From Alphaproteobacteria bacterium UBA7691 (GTDB lineage Bacteria; Pseudomonadota; Alphaproteobacteria; Ferrovibrionales; Ferrovibrionaceae), in NCBI GenBank assembly GCA_002482765.1, contig DLGP01000147.1, positions 80,732 through 90,069 on the forward strand: a DNA stretch of 9,338 bases, given 5' to 3'. A model generated the notes under the pieces. The model was not told where the DNA came from. It did no database searches and was given only the letters and a program-made list of their open reading frames with translations. Both the position numbers and the translations under genes were made by a program. Of the stretch, positions 1-6,737 are shown piece after piece; positions within the stretch are counted from its first letter, which is position 1, and every line of letters begins with the position of its first letter.

Positions 1-2350
1 CCAGGTCGCCCTGCCATTCACGCACCTTGAGGCTGTGATTCTCAAGCTGGCCGAGTTTGCCGGCAAGCTGGGTCAGTTCATGGTAATGGGTGGCGAACAG
101 GCCCCGGCAGCGGCTTTTTTCATGCAGATATTCCACCACCGCCCAGGCAATCGAGAGGCCGTCAAACGTCGCCGTGCCACGCCCGATTTCATCCAGGATC
201 ACCAGCGCACGCGGCCCGGCCTGATGCAGGATGGCGGCGGTTTCCACCATTTCCACCATGAACGTGCTGCGGCCACGCGCCAGATCGTCGGCGGCGCCGA
301 CGCGGCTGAACAGGCGATCCACCACGCCGATATGCGCCCGCCCGGCCGGCACGAAGCTGCCCATCTGCGCCAGCACCGCGATCAGTGCATTCTGGCGCAG
401 GAAGGTGCTTTTACCGGCCATGTTGGGGCCGGTGAGCAGCCAGAGTTTGCTGCCATCGCCAAGATTGCAGTCATTGGCGACAAAAGCCTCGCCCTCGCCG
501 CGCCGCTGCAAGGCCGCTTCCACCACCGGATGACGGCCGGCGACAATCTGAAAATCCAGCGAGACATCCACCAGCGGCCGCACCCAGCGCCGCTGCACAG
601 CCAGTTCCGCCAGCGCCGCCGCCACATCCAGCGCCGCCAGCGCTTCAGCGGCCTGGGCGATACTTGCCGCCTCGGCCAAAGCCCGCGCCGTCAGCGCCTC
701 GAACACCTCCAGTTCCAACGCCAGGGCGCGATCACCGGCCTGCGAGATGCGGCTTTCCAGTTCACCCAGTTCCGGCGTGGCATAGCGCACCGCATTGGCC
801 ATGGTCTGGCGATGGATGAAGCTTGGCCCCATACGATCCGCATGGCGCGGCGTGATCTCGATGTAGTAGCCGAGCACGTTATTATGCCTGATCTTGAGGC
901 CGGGAATGCCGGTCTCGTTGGCATAACGCTCCTGCAAGGCGGCGATATGGCGCCGGCTTTCATCGCGCAGCAGGCGCAATTCATCCAGATCGGCGCGATA
1001 GCCGGCAGCCACAAAGCCGCCATCGCGGGCATTCATCGGCAATTCGGCGCCGAGCGCCGTGCGCAAGGCATCCACCAACATGCCATGGAACCCTAAGCCC
1101 TGGGCCAGCCCGGCCAGTTGCGGCGGCAAGGCGGCTTCGCTGCGCAAGCGGCGCTGCAAATTGCCGGCCTGATCCAGACCATCACGCAAAGCCGCCAGAT
1201 CGCGCGGCCCGCCACGGCCGAGCGACAGGCGCGACAGGGCGCGGGCCAGATCCGGCACCTTGCGCAACACCTGGCGCAGATCGTCACGCAACCTTTCGCC
1301 ATCCAGCAGATAGGCCACGGCATCAAGGCCATGATTAATCGCCGCCGCATCGGTGAGCGGCGCCTGCAAGCGCATGGCCAGCAGGCGTGCCCCGGCGCCG
1401 GTCAGGGTCAGATCAATGGTGGCGAGCAGCGAGCCATCGCGGCTGCCGGACAAGGTTTCGACCAGTTCCAGATTGCGCCGCGTGGCGGCATCAATCGCCA
1501 TCAGGCTGGAGGATGCCTGGCGCAACGGCGGGCGCAGGCTGGGCAGTTTGCCGCGCTGGGTCAGTTCAACATAATCCAGCAAGGCGCCCGCTGCCGCGCA
1601 TTCCGCACGTGCGAAGGTGCCGAAGGCATCCAATGCTGCAACGCCGAAGGCGGCTTTGAGCCGGCGTTCGCCATTGCCGGAATCAAAGCGCGCCCCGGGC
1701 AAAGGCGTCAGCGCCATCTCGATGCCATCCAGCGCAGCCCGCAAGGCCGGCTGCGCCAGCAGGCTATCCGGCAACAACAATTCACGCGGGCGCAACCGCG
1801 CCAGATCGGCCCCCAGGCCGGCGGCATTCGTTTCAGCTAGGCCAAATTCGCCGGTGGAAATATCGATCCAGGCGAGGCCAAGATTGCCGCCATCCTCGCC
1901 GCCGCTGCGCGCCAGCGCCGCCAGATAATTATTGGCGCGGGCATCCAGCAGGCTGTCTTCAGTGATGGTGCCGGGGGTGACGGTGCGGATCACATCGCGC
2001 TTCACCACCGATTTTGAGCCGCGCTTCTTCGCTTCTGCGGGATCTTCCAGCTGCTCACAGACCGCGACACGGAAACCCTGGCGTATCAGACGGGAGAGGT
2101 AAGCTTCGGCGGCATGCACCGGCACACCGCACATGGGTATGTCCTGGCCCTCATGCAGCCCGCGTTTGGTCAGCGCGATGTCCAGCGCACGCGCGGCGGT
2201 CACCGCATCATCGAAGAACAATTCGTAGAAATCGCCCATGCGGTAGAATAGCAGCGCATCGGGATTCTGCGCCTTGATCCCGAGATACTGGGTCATCAGC
2301 GGCGAGGCAGCCGGACTGACTGGTGTGTCGGGCGAGACAGGCTTACGCAT
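1..2350 (-). CDS. mutS: DNA mismatch repair protein MutS (3' end cut by window edge)
   Basis: MutS recognises base mismatches and small loops in newly replicated DNA and, as an ATP-dependent clamp, recruits MutL. 783 codons are visible. Near the N-terminus is the mismatch-wedging Phe-X-Glu motif (GDFYELF, Phe41 and Glu43). The middle holds the connector and the lever/clamp core, including HNNVLGYYIEI near residue 490. The ATPase domain has Walker A GPNMAGKST (641-649) and Walker B LVILDEIGRGT (Asp720, Glu721), followed by an ATHYHEL motif. I see no frameshift: these motifs share one reading frame. The ATG at 2350 is the only usable start because an in-frame TGA lies just upstream at 2363-2365; an internal ATG at 2296, just before the conserved TQYL segment, is an alternative. 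The ribosome site is weak. Roughly the last 100 residues (end of the ATPase dimer interface and C-terminal tail) lie outside the window. The gene is divergent from the malic enzyme gene. Identity is very secure; the start is fairly secure. Confidence 0.97.
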   Translation of the reverse strand, partial: MRKPVSPDTPVSPAASPLMTQYLGIKAQNPDALLFYRMGDFYELFFDDAVTAARALDIALTKRGLHEGQDIPMCGVPVHAAEAYLSRLIRQGFRVAVCEQLEDPAEAKKRGSKSVVKRDVIRTVTPGTITEDSLLDARANNYLAALARSGGEDGGNLGLAWIDISTGEFGLAETNAAGLGADLARLRPRELLLPDSLLAQPALRAALDGIEMALTPLPGARFDSGNGERRLKAAFGVAALDAFGTFARAECAAAGALLDYVELTQRGKLPSLRPPLRQASSSLMAIDAATRRNLELVETLSGSRDGSLLATIDLTLTGAGARLLAMRLQAPLTDAAAINHGLDAVAYLLDGERLRDDLRQVLRKVPDLARALSRLSLGRGGPRDLAALRDGLDQAGNLQRRLRSEAALPPQLAGLAQGLGFHGMLVDALRTALGAELPMNARDGGFVAAGYRADLDELRLLRDESRRHIAALQERYANETGIPGLKIRHNNVLGYYIEITPRHADRMGPSFIHRQTMANAVRYATPELGELESRISQAGDRALALELEVFEALTARALAEAASIAQAAEALAALDVAAALAELAVQRRWVRPLVDVSLDFQIVAGRHPVVEAALQRRGEGEAFVANDCNLGDGSKLWLLTGPNMAGKSTFLRQNALIAVLAQMGSFVPAGRAHIGVVDRLFSRVGAADDLARGRSTFMVEMVETAAILHQAGPRALVILDEIGRGTATFDGLSIAWAVVEYLHEKSRCRGLFATHYHELTQLAGKLGQLENHSLKVREWQGDL

Positions 2351-2461
2351 ATCGGTGGCGCATCATCTTTGGCCGGATGGCCCTTTCACGGTTGGCGCGG
2401 GTTGCCTAATATGGCGCGTTACAGGAACAATTTTCCAGAGTCTAGGGACGGATAAACCGGG
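2351..2461. promoter_or_regulatory. Divergent intergenic region between mutS and the malic enzyme gene; weak sigma-70-like promoter candidate
   Basis: These 111 bp must carry the start signals for both divergent genes. Toward the malic enzyme there is a possible -35 TTCACG (2385-2390), a 16-bp spacer and a -10 TAATAT (2407-2412), which would leave a leader of about 40 nt. Both boxes match the consensus at only four of six positions. A purine-rich AGGGA at 2444-2448 lies 13 nt before the malic enzyme ATG and is a plausible, somewhat distant ribosome site. I see no clear promoter toward mutS and no strong operator-like inverted repeat. The promoter call is inference. Confidence 0.35.
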
Positions 2462-4738
2462 ATGAGCGAGAGCAAAACCAACAGCCTCTACGAAGCCGCG
2501 CTGGAATTCCACAAAATGGGCCAGCCGGGCAAACTGGAGATCGTGCCGACCAAGCCGATGGCGACGACGCGCGATCTCAGCCTGGCCTATTCGCCCGGCG
2601 TGGCGGCGCCCTGCCTTGCCATCGCCGAAGATCCCGACACCGCCTATGACTACACCACACGCGGCAACATGGTGGCGGTGATCTCAAACGGCACCGCCGT
2701 GCTCGGCCTGGGCAATCTCGGCGCGCTGGCCGGCAAGCCGGTGATGGAAGGCAAGTCGGTGCTGTTCAAGCGCTTCGCCGATGTTGACTCGATTGATCTT
2801 GAGGTTGACACCGAGGAAGTGGAAGCCTTTGTCAACAGCGTGCGTTATCTCGGCCCCAGCTTTGGCGGCATCAATCTGGAAGACATCAAGGCGCCGGAAT
2901 GTTTTGTGATCGAGCAGCGCCTGCGCGAGCTGATGGATATTCCGATCTTCCACGATGATCAGCATGGCACTGCGATCATTGCCGCCGCCGGCCTGATCAA
3001 TGCGCTGCATCTCACCGGCCGCGATATCAAAAATGCCAAGATGGTGGTGAATGGTGCCGGCGCTGCCGGCATCGCCTGCGCCGAATTGGTGAAGGCGATG
3101 GGCATGTCGCCGGAGAATGTCATCCTGTGCGACACCAAGGGCGTGGTCTATCAGGGCCGCACCGATGGCATGAACCAGTGGAAATCGGCGCATGCCGTGA
3201 AGACCGATGCGCGCAGCCTGGCCGATGCGGTGAAGGGTTCCGACGTATTCTTCGGCCTGTCGGTGAAGGGCGCGTTGACGCCCGACATGCTGCGCAGCAT
3301 GTCGGCCAATCCGATCATCTTCGCCATGGCCAATCCCGATCCGGAAATCACCCCGGAGGAAGCCGCTGCGGCACGCGGCGATGCCATCATGGCCACCGGC
3401 CGTTCGGATTATCCGAACCAGGTGAATAACGTGCTGGGCTTTCCCTATATCTTCCGCGGCGCGCTGGATGTGCGCGCCCGCACCATCAATGATGAAATGA
3501 AGATCGCCGCCGCCGAAGCCATCGCCAAGCTGGCACGCGAGGATGTGCCGGATGAAGTGGCGGCGGCCTATAAGGGCGCACGGCCAAAATACGGCCCGAA
3601 CTACATCATCCCCTCGCCGTTTGATCCGCGCCTGATCGTGGAGATTCCGCTGGCAGTGGCCAAGGCGGCGGTGAAAAGCGGTGTGGCGCGCAAGCCGATC
3701 ACCGATTGGGGCGCCTATCGCAACCAGCTCCGCGCCCGCATGAATCCCACCGCCGGCAGCTTGCAGATTTTCTTTGACCAGGTGAGCGCCAATCCGAAGC
3801 GCGTGGTGTTTGCCGAGGGTGAAGAAGAAACCGTGATCCGTTCGGCGCTGGCTTTCCGCGATGCCGGCTATGGCACCCCGGTGCTGATCGGCCGCAGCGA
3901 GCGCATCGCCGCCACCATGAAGGAAATCGGCCTGAGCAATCTGGATGGCATCGAGATCAGCAATGCCCGCGTCTCGACCCATAACGAAGCCTATACCGAT
4001 TTTCTCTACAAGCGGCATCAGCGCCGTGGCGCGCTGCATCGCGATGTGCAGCGCCTGGTCAATCTGGATCGCAACGTGTTTGGCGCCTGTATGGTGGCTA
4101 TGGGCCATGCCGATGCCATGGTGACCGGTGTTACCCGCACCTATAGCGTATCGTATGACGGCGTGCGCTGGGCCATCGATCCGACGCGCGGCCAGCGTGT
4201 GCTTGGCATCTCGATCATCGTGGCGCGGGGCCGCACCGTGTTCATCGCCGATACTTCGGTTACCGAACTGCCCGGCTCGAAGGATCTGAGCCAGATCGCC
4301 ATCCAGGCCGCCGATGTGGCGCGCAAGATGGGCCACGAGCCACGCGTCGCGCTGCTGTCGCATTCCAATTTCGGCAATGCGCCAGGCGGCGTGGTGGATG
4401 TGGTGCGCCAGGCGGTGATGGAACTGGACCAGCTCCGCGCCGGCGGCCATGAGGTGAATTTTGAGTATGACGGCGAAATGTCGGCCGCCGTGGCGCTCAA
4501 TCCGGATTTGCAGAAAATCTATCCGTTCTGCCGCCTCTCCGGCCCGGCCAATGTGCTGATCATGCCCGGCCTGCATTCGGCGCTGATCTCGTCGCAGCTT
4601 TTGCAGGAACTGGGCGGCGGCACCGTGATCGGCCCGCTGCTGGTGGGCCTGGAAAAGCCGGTGCAGATCGCGCAGATGGGCGCTTCGGTCAGCGATATCG
4701 TCAACCTGGCGGCATTGGCGGCTTATAACGCGCGCTGA
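2462..4738 (+). CDS. maeB: NAD(P)-dependent malic enzyme, MaeB type, with C-terminal phosphotransacetylase-like domain
   Basis: This cytoplasmic enzyme oxidatively decarboxylates malate to pyruvate, giving NAD(P)H and linking C4 dicarboxylates to acetyl-CoA or gluconeogenesis. The 758-residue length matches the large fused bacterial malic enzymes such as E. coli MaeB (about 759). The malic domain (about 1-425) has LAYSPGVAAPC with the likely catalytic Tyr43, MEGKSVLFK with the likely catalytic Lys98, the metal-site segments INLEDIKAPE and FHDDQHGTA (Asp165/166), and the dinucleotide loop GAGAAGIA (198-205). SDYPNQVNNVLGFP closes this half. Residues about 435-758 are the phosphotransacetylase-like domain, from KRVVFAEGEEETVIRSAL to the GPLLVGLEKPVQI and SVSDIVNLAA segments; in this family it is generally regulatory (acetyl-CoA sensing, oligomerisation) rather than catalytic. 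NAD versus NADP preference cannot be read safely: alphaproteobacteria often have both a Dme and a Tme paralogue of this architecture. The gene is divergent from mutS and ends before a strong bidirectional terminator, so it is probably monocistronic. Confidence 0.96.
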   Translation: MSESKTNSLYEAALEFHKMGQPGKLEIVPTKPMATTRDLSLAYSPGVAAPCLAIAEDPDTAYDYTTRGNMVAVISNGTAVLGLGNLGALAGKPVMEGKSVLFKRFADVDSIDLEVDTEEVEAFVNSVRYLGPSFGGINLEDIKAPECFVIEQRLRELMDIPIFHDDQHGTAIIAAAGLINALHLTGRDIKNAKMVVNGAGAAGIACAELVKAMGMSPENVILCDTKGVVYQGRTDGMNQWKSAHAVKTDARSLADAVKGSDVFFGLSVKGALTPDMLRSMSANPIIFAMANPDPEITPEEAAAARGDAIMATGRSDYPNQVNNVLGFPYIFRGALDVRARTINDEMKIAAAEAIAKLAREDVPDEVAAAYKGARPKYGPNYIIPSPFDPRLIVEIPLAVAKAAVKSGVARKPITDWGAYRNQLRARMNPTAGSLQIFFDQVSANPKRVVFAEGEEETVIRSALAFRDAGYGTPVLIGRSERIAATMKEIGLSNLDGIEISNARVSTHNEAYTDFLYKRHQRRGALHRDVQRLVNLDRNVFGACMVAMGHADAMVTGVTRTYSVSYDGVRWAIDPTRGQRVLGISIIVARGRTVFIADTSVTELPGSKDLSQIAIQAADVARKMGHEPRVALLSHSNFGNAPGGVVDVVRQAVMELDQLRAGGHEVNFEYDGEMSAAVALNPDLQKIYPFCRLSGPANVLIMPGLHSALISSQLLQELGGGTVIGPLLVGLEKPVQIAQMGASVSDIVNLAALAAYNAR

Positions 4739-4760
4739 CGCTGCGGACACGCCGTCACAA

Positions 4761-4795
4761 AAAACGCCCGGGTGACCCAATCACCCGGGCGTTTT
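4761..4795. terminator. Bidirectional Rho-independent terminator between the convergent malic enzyme and M20 genes
   Basis: A perfect 15-bp inverted repeat (4761-4775 paired with 4781-4795) encloses a 5-nt CCCAA loop. The stem core is CGCCCGGGTGA. The A run at 4759-4764 and the T run at 4792-4795 give a terminator shape on both strands. It lies 23 nt after the malic enzyme stop codon and 16 nt before the M20 stop codon, as expected for a shared terminator of convergent genes. Confidence 0.93.
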
Positions 4796-4810
4796 GCATT
4801 TCGATCCGCT

Positions 4811-6025
4811 TCAGCCGCGTGCGGCGCCGAGTTCCTCGGCCACCAGATTGACCCAATAGGCCGCGCCGGTGATCAGCGCCCGGTCGTTGAAATCATAATG
4901 CGGCGTATGCACATAATGGCAGGAGCCATCCTCCACGCTGCCGCCATTGCCAAGCAGGATATAGGCGCCGGGCTTCTTTTCCAGCATGAAGGCAAAATCT
5001 TCGGCGCCGGTGAGGCGCTCGGTATCGCCATCCACATTGGCCGCGCCCACCGTGGCTGCGGCTGCGCGCAAGGCGATGCTGGTCTGTTCAGCCGCATTCA
5101 CCAGCGGCGGATAACGCCGCAGATAATGATATTCCACCGTGCAGCCATGCGCCGCTGCGATACCCTGGGCGGCTTCGCCCAGGCGGCGTTCCAGCAGGTC
5201 GCGATCGGCCGGCGTGTAGCTGCGCGCCGTGCCGCGTATCGTCACCTCGGCCGGGATCACATTGGGCGAGCCATAGGCGCCGGCAGCGATATGGCCAACA
5301 CTGAGCACGGCGGCCTGCTGCGGCGAGACATTGCGGCCGATGATATTCTGCGTGGCGGTGACAAAGCTGGCTGCCGGCTGGGTTGGATCAGTGCCCATAT
5401 GCGGCATGGCGCCATGGCCGCCGCTGCCGCGAAACACCACCGTCCATGTATCGGAAGCTGCCATCATCGAGCCGGGCCGGATGGCAAACTGGCCCAATGG
5501 CAGGCCGGGAATATTGTGCATGCCATACACCGCATCGCAGGGAAATTGCTCGAACAGGCCTTCTTCAATCATCACCCGGGCGCCGCCCTCGCCTTCTTCG
5601 GCGGGCTGGAAGATAAAATGCAGCGTGCCATCAAAATCGCGGTGCTGTGACAGGTAGCGCGCCGCACCCAGCAGCATGGTGGTGTGGCCATCATGGCCGC
5701 AGGCATGCATCTTGCCATGATGCACCGAGGCATAATCGAAGCTGTTATGTTCCTGCAAATTCAGCGCATCCATATCGGCGCGCAGGCCGATGCTGCGGCC
5801 ACCGATATTGCCCCCGGACCGTCCCTGGCCCTGCAAGGTGCCAACCACGCCGGTCTTGGCTAGGCCGCGCTGCACCGGGATGCCCCATTCGGTCAGCTTG
5901 GCGGCCACCACATCGGCGGTGCGCACTTCCTGGAAGGCGGTTTCGGGATGTTTGTGGATGTCGCGGCGGATGGCGATCAGTTCAGCCTCAAAAGGCTGCA
6001 TCGCAGCAAGAATATCCTGGGTCAT
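4811..6025 (-). CDS. M20 family metal-dependent amidohydrolase (hippurate hydrolase / N-acyl-amino-acid hydrolase-like)
   Basis: A cytoplasmic zinc- or manganese-type hydrolase of subfamily M20D that cleaves N-acyl amino acids, small peptides or related amides. The 404 residues suit the family. Diagnostic segments are IRRDIHKHPE (19-28), LRADMDAL (81-88), MHACGHDGHT (106-115, with ligands Cys109 and His111), QPAEEGEGG (140-148, Glu143 the likely catalytic base and Glu144 a ligand), GMHN (His170), the dimerisation lid at about 187-305 with SGGHGAMPH, GAEDFAFM (340-347) and HTPHYDFND with the last ligand near His373/His376. There is no signal peptide. The ATG at 6025 directly precedes the family's normal N-terminus; an AGGA 11 nt upstream may be the ribosome site, and the nearby ATG at 6030 is out of frame. 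A Gly/Arg-rich stretch at about 66-78, before the LRADMDA strand, looks slightly longer than usual. Relatives are often named hippurate hydrolase, but the substrate cannot be predicted. It lies 118 bp downstream of the DUF4189 gene with a hairpin between them. Confidence 0.93.
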   Translation of the reverse strand: MTQDILAAMQPFEAELIAIRRDIHKHPETAFQEVRTADVVAAKLTEWGIPVQRGLAKTGVVGTLQGQGRSGGNIGGRSIGLRADMDALNLQEHNSFDYASVHHGKMHACGHDGHTTMLLGAARYLSQHRDFDGTLHFIFQPAEEGEGGARVMIEEGLFEQFPCDAVYGMHNIPGLPLGQFAIRPGSMMAASDTWTVVFRGSGGHGAMPHMGTDPTQPAASFVTATQNIIGRNVSPQQAAVLSVGHIAAGAYGSPNVIPAEVTIRGTARSYTPADRDLLERRLGEAAQGIAAAHGCTVEYHYLRRYPPLVNAAEQTSIALRAAAATVGAANVDGDTERLTGAEDFAFMLEKKPGAYILLGNGGSVEDGSCHYVHTPHYDFNDRALITGAAYWVNLVAEELGAARG

Positions 6026-6089
6026 GGCATGTCAAATCCTGGCAAGGGAGGTTGCGTCTAGAACAGCATTGCCGGGATTTCAAAGCAAG

Positions 6090-6118
6090 CCTGTGGCCGA
6101 CAATGCGCCGGCCACAGG
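6090..6118 (-). terminator. Hairpin downstream of the DUF4189 gene, weak intrinsic terminator candidate
   Basis: A perfect 10-bp inverted repeat (CCTGTGGCCG at 6090-6099 with CGGCCACAGG at 6109-6118) has a 9-nt loop and begins 25 nt after the DUF4189 stop codon on the minus strand. On that strand the stem is followed by CTTGCTTTG, only a broken U tract, so termination may be partial. It could separate the DUF4189 transcript from the M20 gene or allow some read-through. Confidence 0.5.
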
Positions 6119-6143
6119 ACAGGTTCAGCCCAGGGTCCGGGCC

Positions 6144-6515
6144 TTAGTCGTCGCACTCGGCCACCACCAGCTTGCAGCCGGCGCCGCAGCTTTCCATGGC
6201 ATTGGCGGTGGCTGCCGCCTTGCTGCTGCCCCAGCCGGTGCCGAAATACGATTTCGACGCGGCATAGGCGCCGCATTTATCGAACCGCACCGCCACTTTG
6301 CAGCTTTTGTTGCCGGCCTTGCGGCATTCCGCCATCGCCTCGGCAGCGGCTTCATCGCGGCTGGAACCATAGCCGATGCCATAGCCAACCTCGGCCGGAT
6401 TGGCACCCTCCTCGTCGTCCACCGCAATGGCGCCGGCAGCCAGGGCCGGCATGGCGGAGAGCAATGCCGTAGCAAACCATGCCGCGGCCAGCGCAACAGC
6501 AAACTTCCTGAACAT
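6144..6515 (-). CDS. Small secreted DUF4189-type protein, function unknown
   Basis: A 123-residue predicted exported protein. The N-terminus is a classical Sec signal peptide: MFRK, a hydrophobic core at about 5-22, then AMPALA with likely cleavage after Ala26. The mature part begins AGAIAVDD and has two similar halves, each with a glycine/aromatic stretch (VGYGIGYGSS and YFGTGWGSS), an alanine-rich helix (RDEAAAEAMAEC and KAAATANAMESC) and a Cys-x-Val-type strand (CKVAVRF and CKLVVAE). This two-repeat pattern is typical of DUF4189. Six cysteines (64, 72, 81, 110, 114, 121) suggest three disulfides in the periplasm or outside the cell. The ATG at 6515 follows a good GGGAG site (6523-6527) with a 7-nt gap; an ATG at 6519 is out of frame. 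The acidic DDEEG after the first strand looks like a short local insertion. No enzymatic motif is visible. It is divergent from the MFS gene. Family assignment is from recalled pattern, not a search. Confidence 0.85.
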   Translation of the reverse strand: MFRKFAVALAAAWFATALLSAMPALAAGAIAVDDEEGANPAEVGYGIGYGSSRDEAAAEAMAECRKAGNKSCKVAVRFDKCGAYAASKSYFGTGWGSSKAAATANAMESCGAGCKLVVAECDD

Positions 6516-6737
6516 TCATATTCTCCCGATGGTGTTGGCAACGGATATTATTACTAGCTGAAGTATATTGCGTTTTGAATGCACGAAATTGCAAAAAATC
6601 GCAGTTTTTCCAGACTATATCCAAGCTACCCAACGGGGCATGGGTGCAATCCTAGTACAATCCCGCGCTGGACATTGCCGCCGCGCCGCGCCATTTTTCC
6701 GCCAGCCCGAGACCATAAAAAAAAGCCGAGCCCCGCC
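6516..6737. promoter_or_regulatory. Divergent intergenic region between the DUF4189 and MFS genes, with an AT-rich core
   Basis: This 222-bp stretch holds no convincing gene. Its core (about 6540-6620) is clearly more AT-rich than its surroundings, as expected for promoters. Toward the DUF4189 gene, a TATACT -10-like box lies at 6562-6567 on the minus strand, but no good -35 sits at the right distance. Toward the MFS gene, TACAAT at 6656-6661 and TATATC at 6616-6621 are -10-like, again without a convincing -35. An A8 run lies at 6717-6724, 13 nt before the chosen MFS start. An ATG at 6579 is in frame with the MFS gene but would add a 53-residue polar, proline- and arginine-rich leader unlike any transporter N-terminus. 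Precise promoter positions are uncertain. Confidence 0.4.

Noticed and set aside
35..1096. 353-codon open frame on the plus strand opposite mutS
   Set aside because: The minus strand here encodes the MutS core and ATPase motifs continuously. The plus-strand translation is low-complexity Arg/His/Gln/Ala with no known fold.
2274..2465. Possible 63-residue upstream ORF ending in an ATGA overlap with the malic enzyme start
   Set aside because: It starts inside mutS on the opposite strand and spans the promoter region; its sequence shows no family feature. The ATGA overlap looks accidental.
2684..4780. 698-codon open frame on the minus strand across the malic enzyme gene
   Set aside because: It lies opposite a full-length enzyme with all family motifs. 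Its translation is rich in His, Arg, Ala and Gly without recognisable domains, as expected from the antisense of GC-rich codons.
4772..5650. 292-codon open frame on the plus strand opposite the M20 hydrolase
   Set aside because: It begins inside the terminator stem and lies opposite the M20 metal-site motifs; no domain is recognisable.
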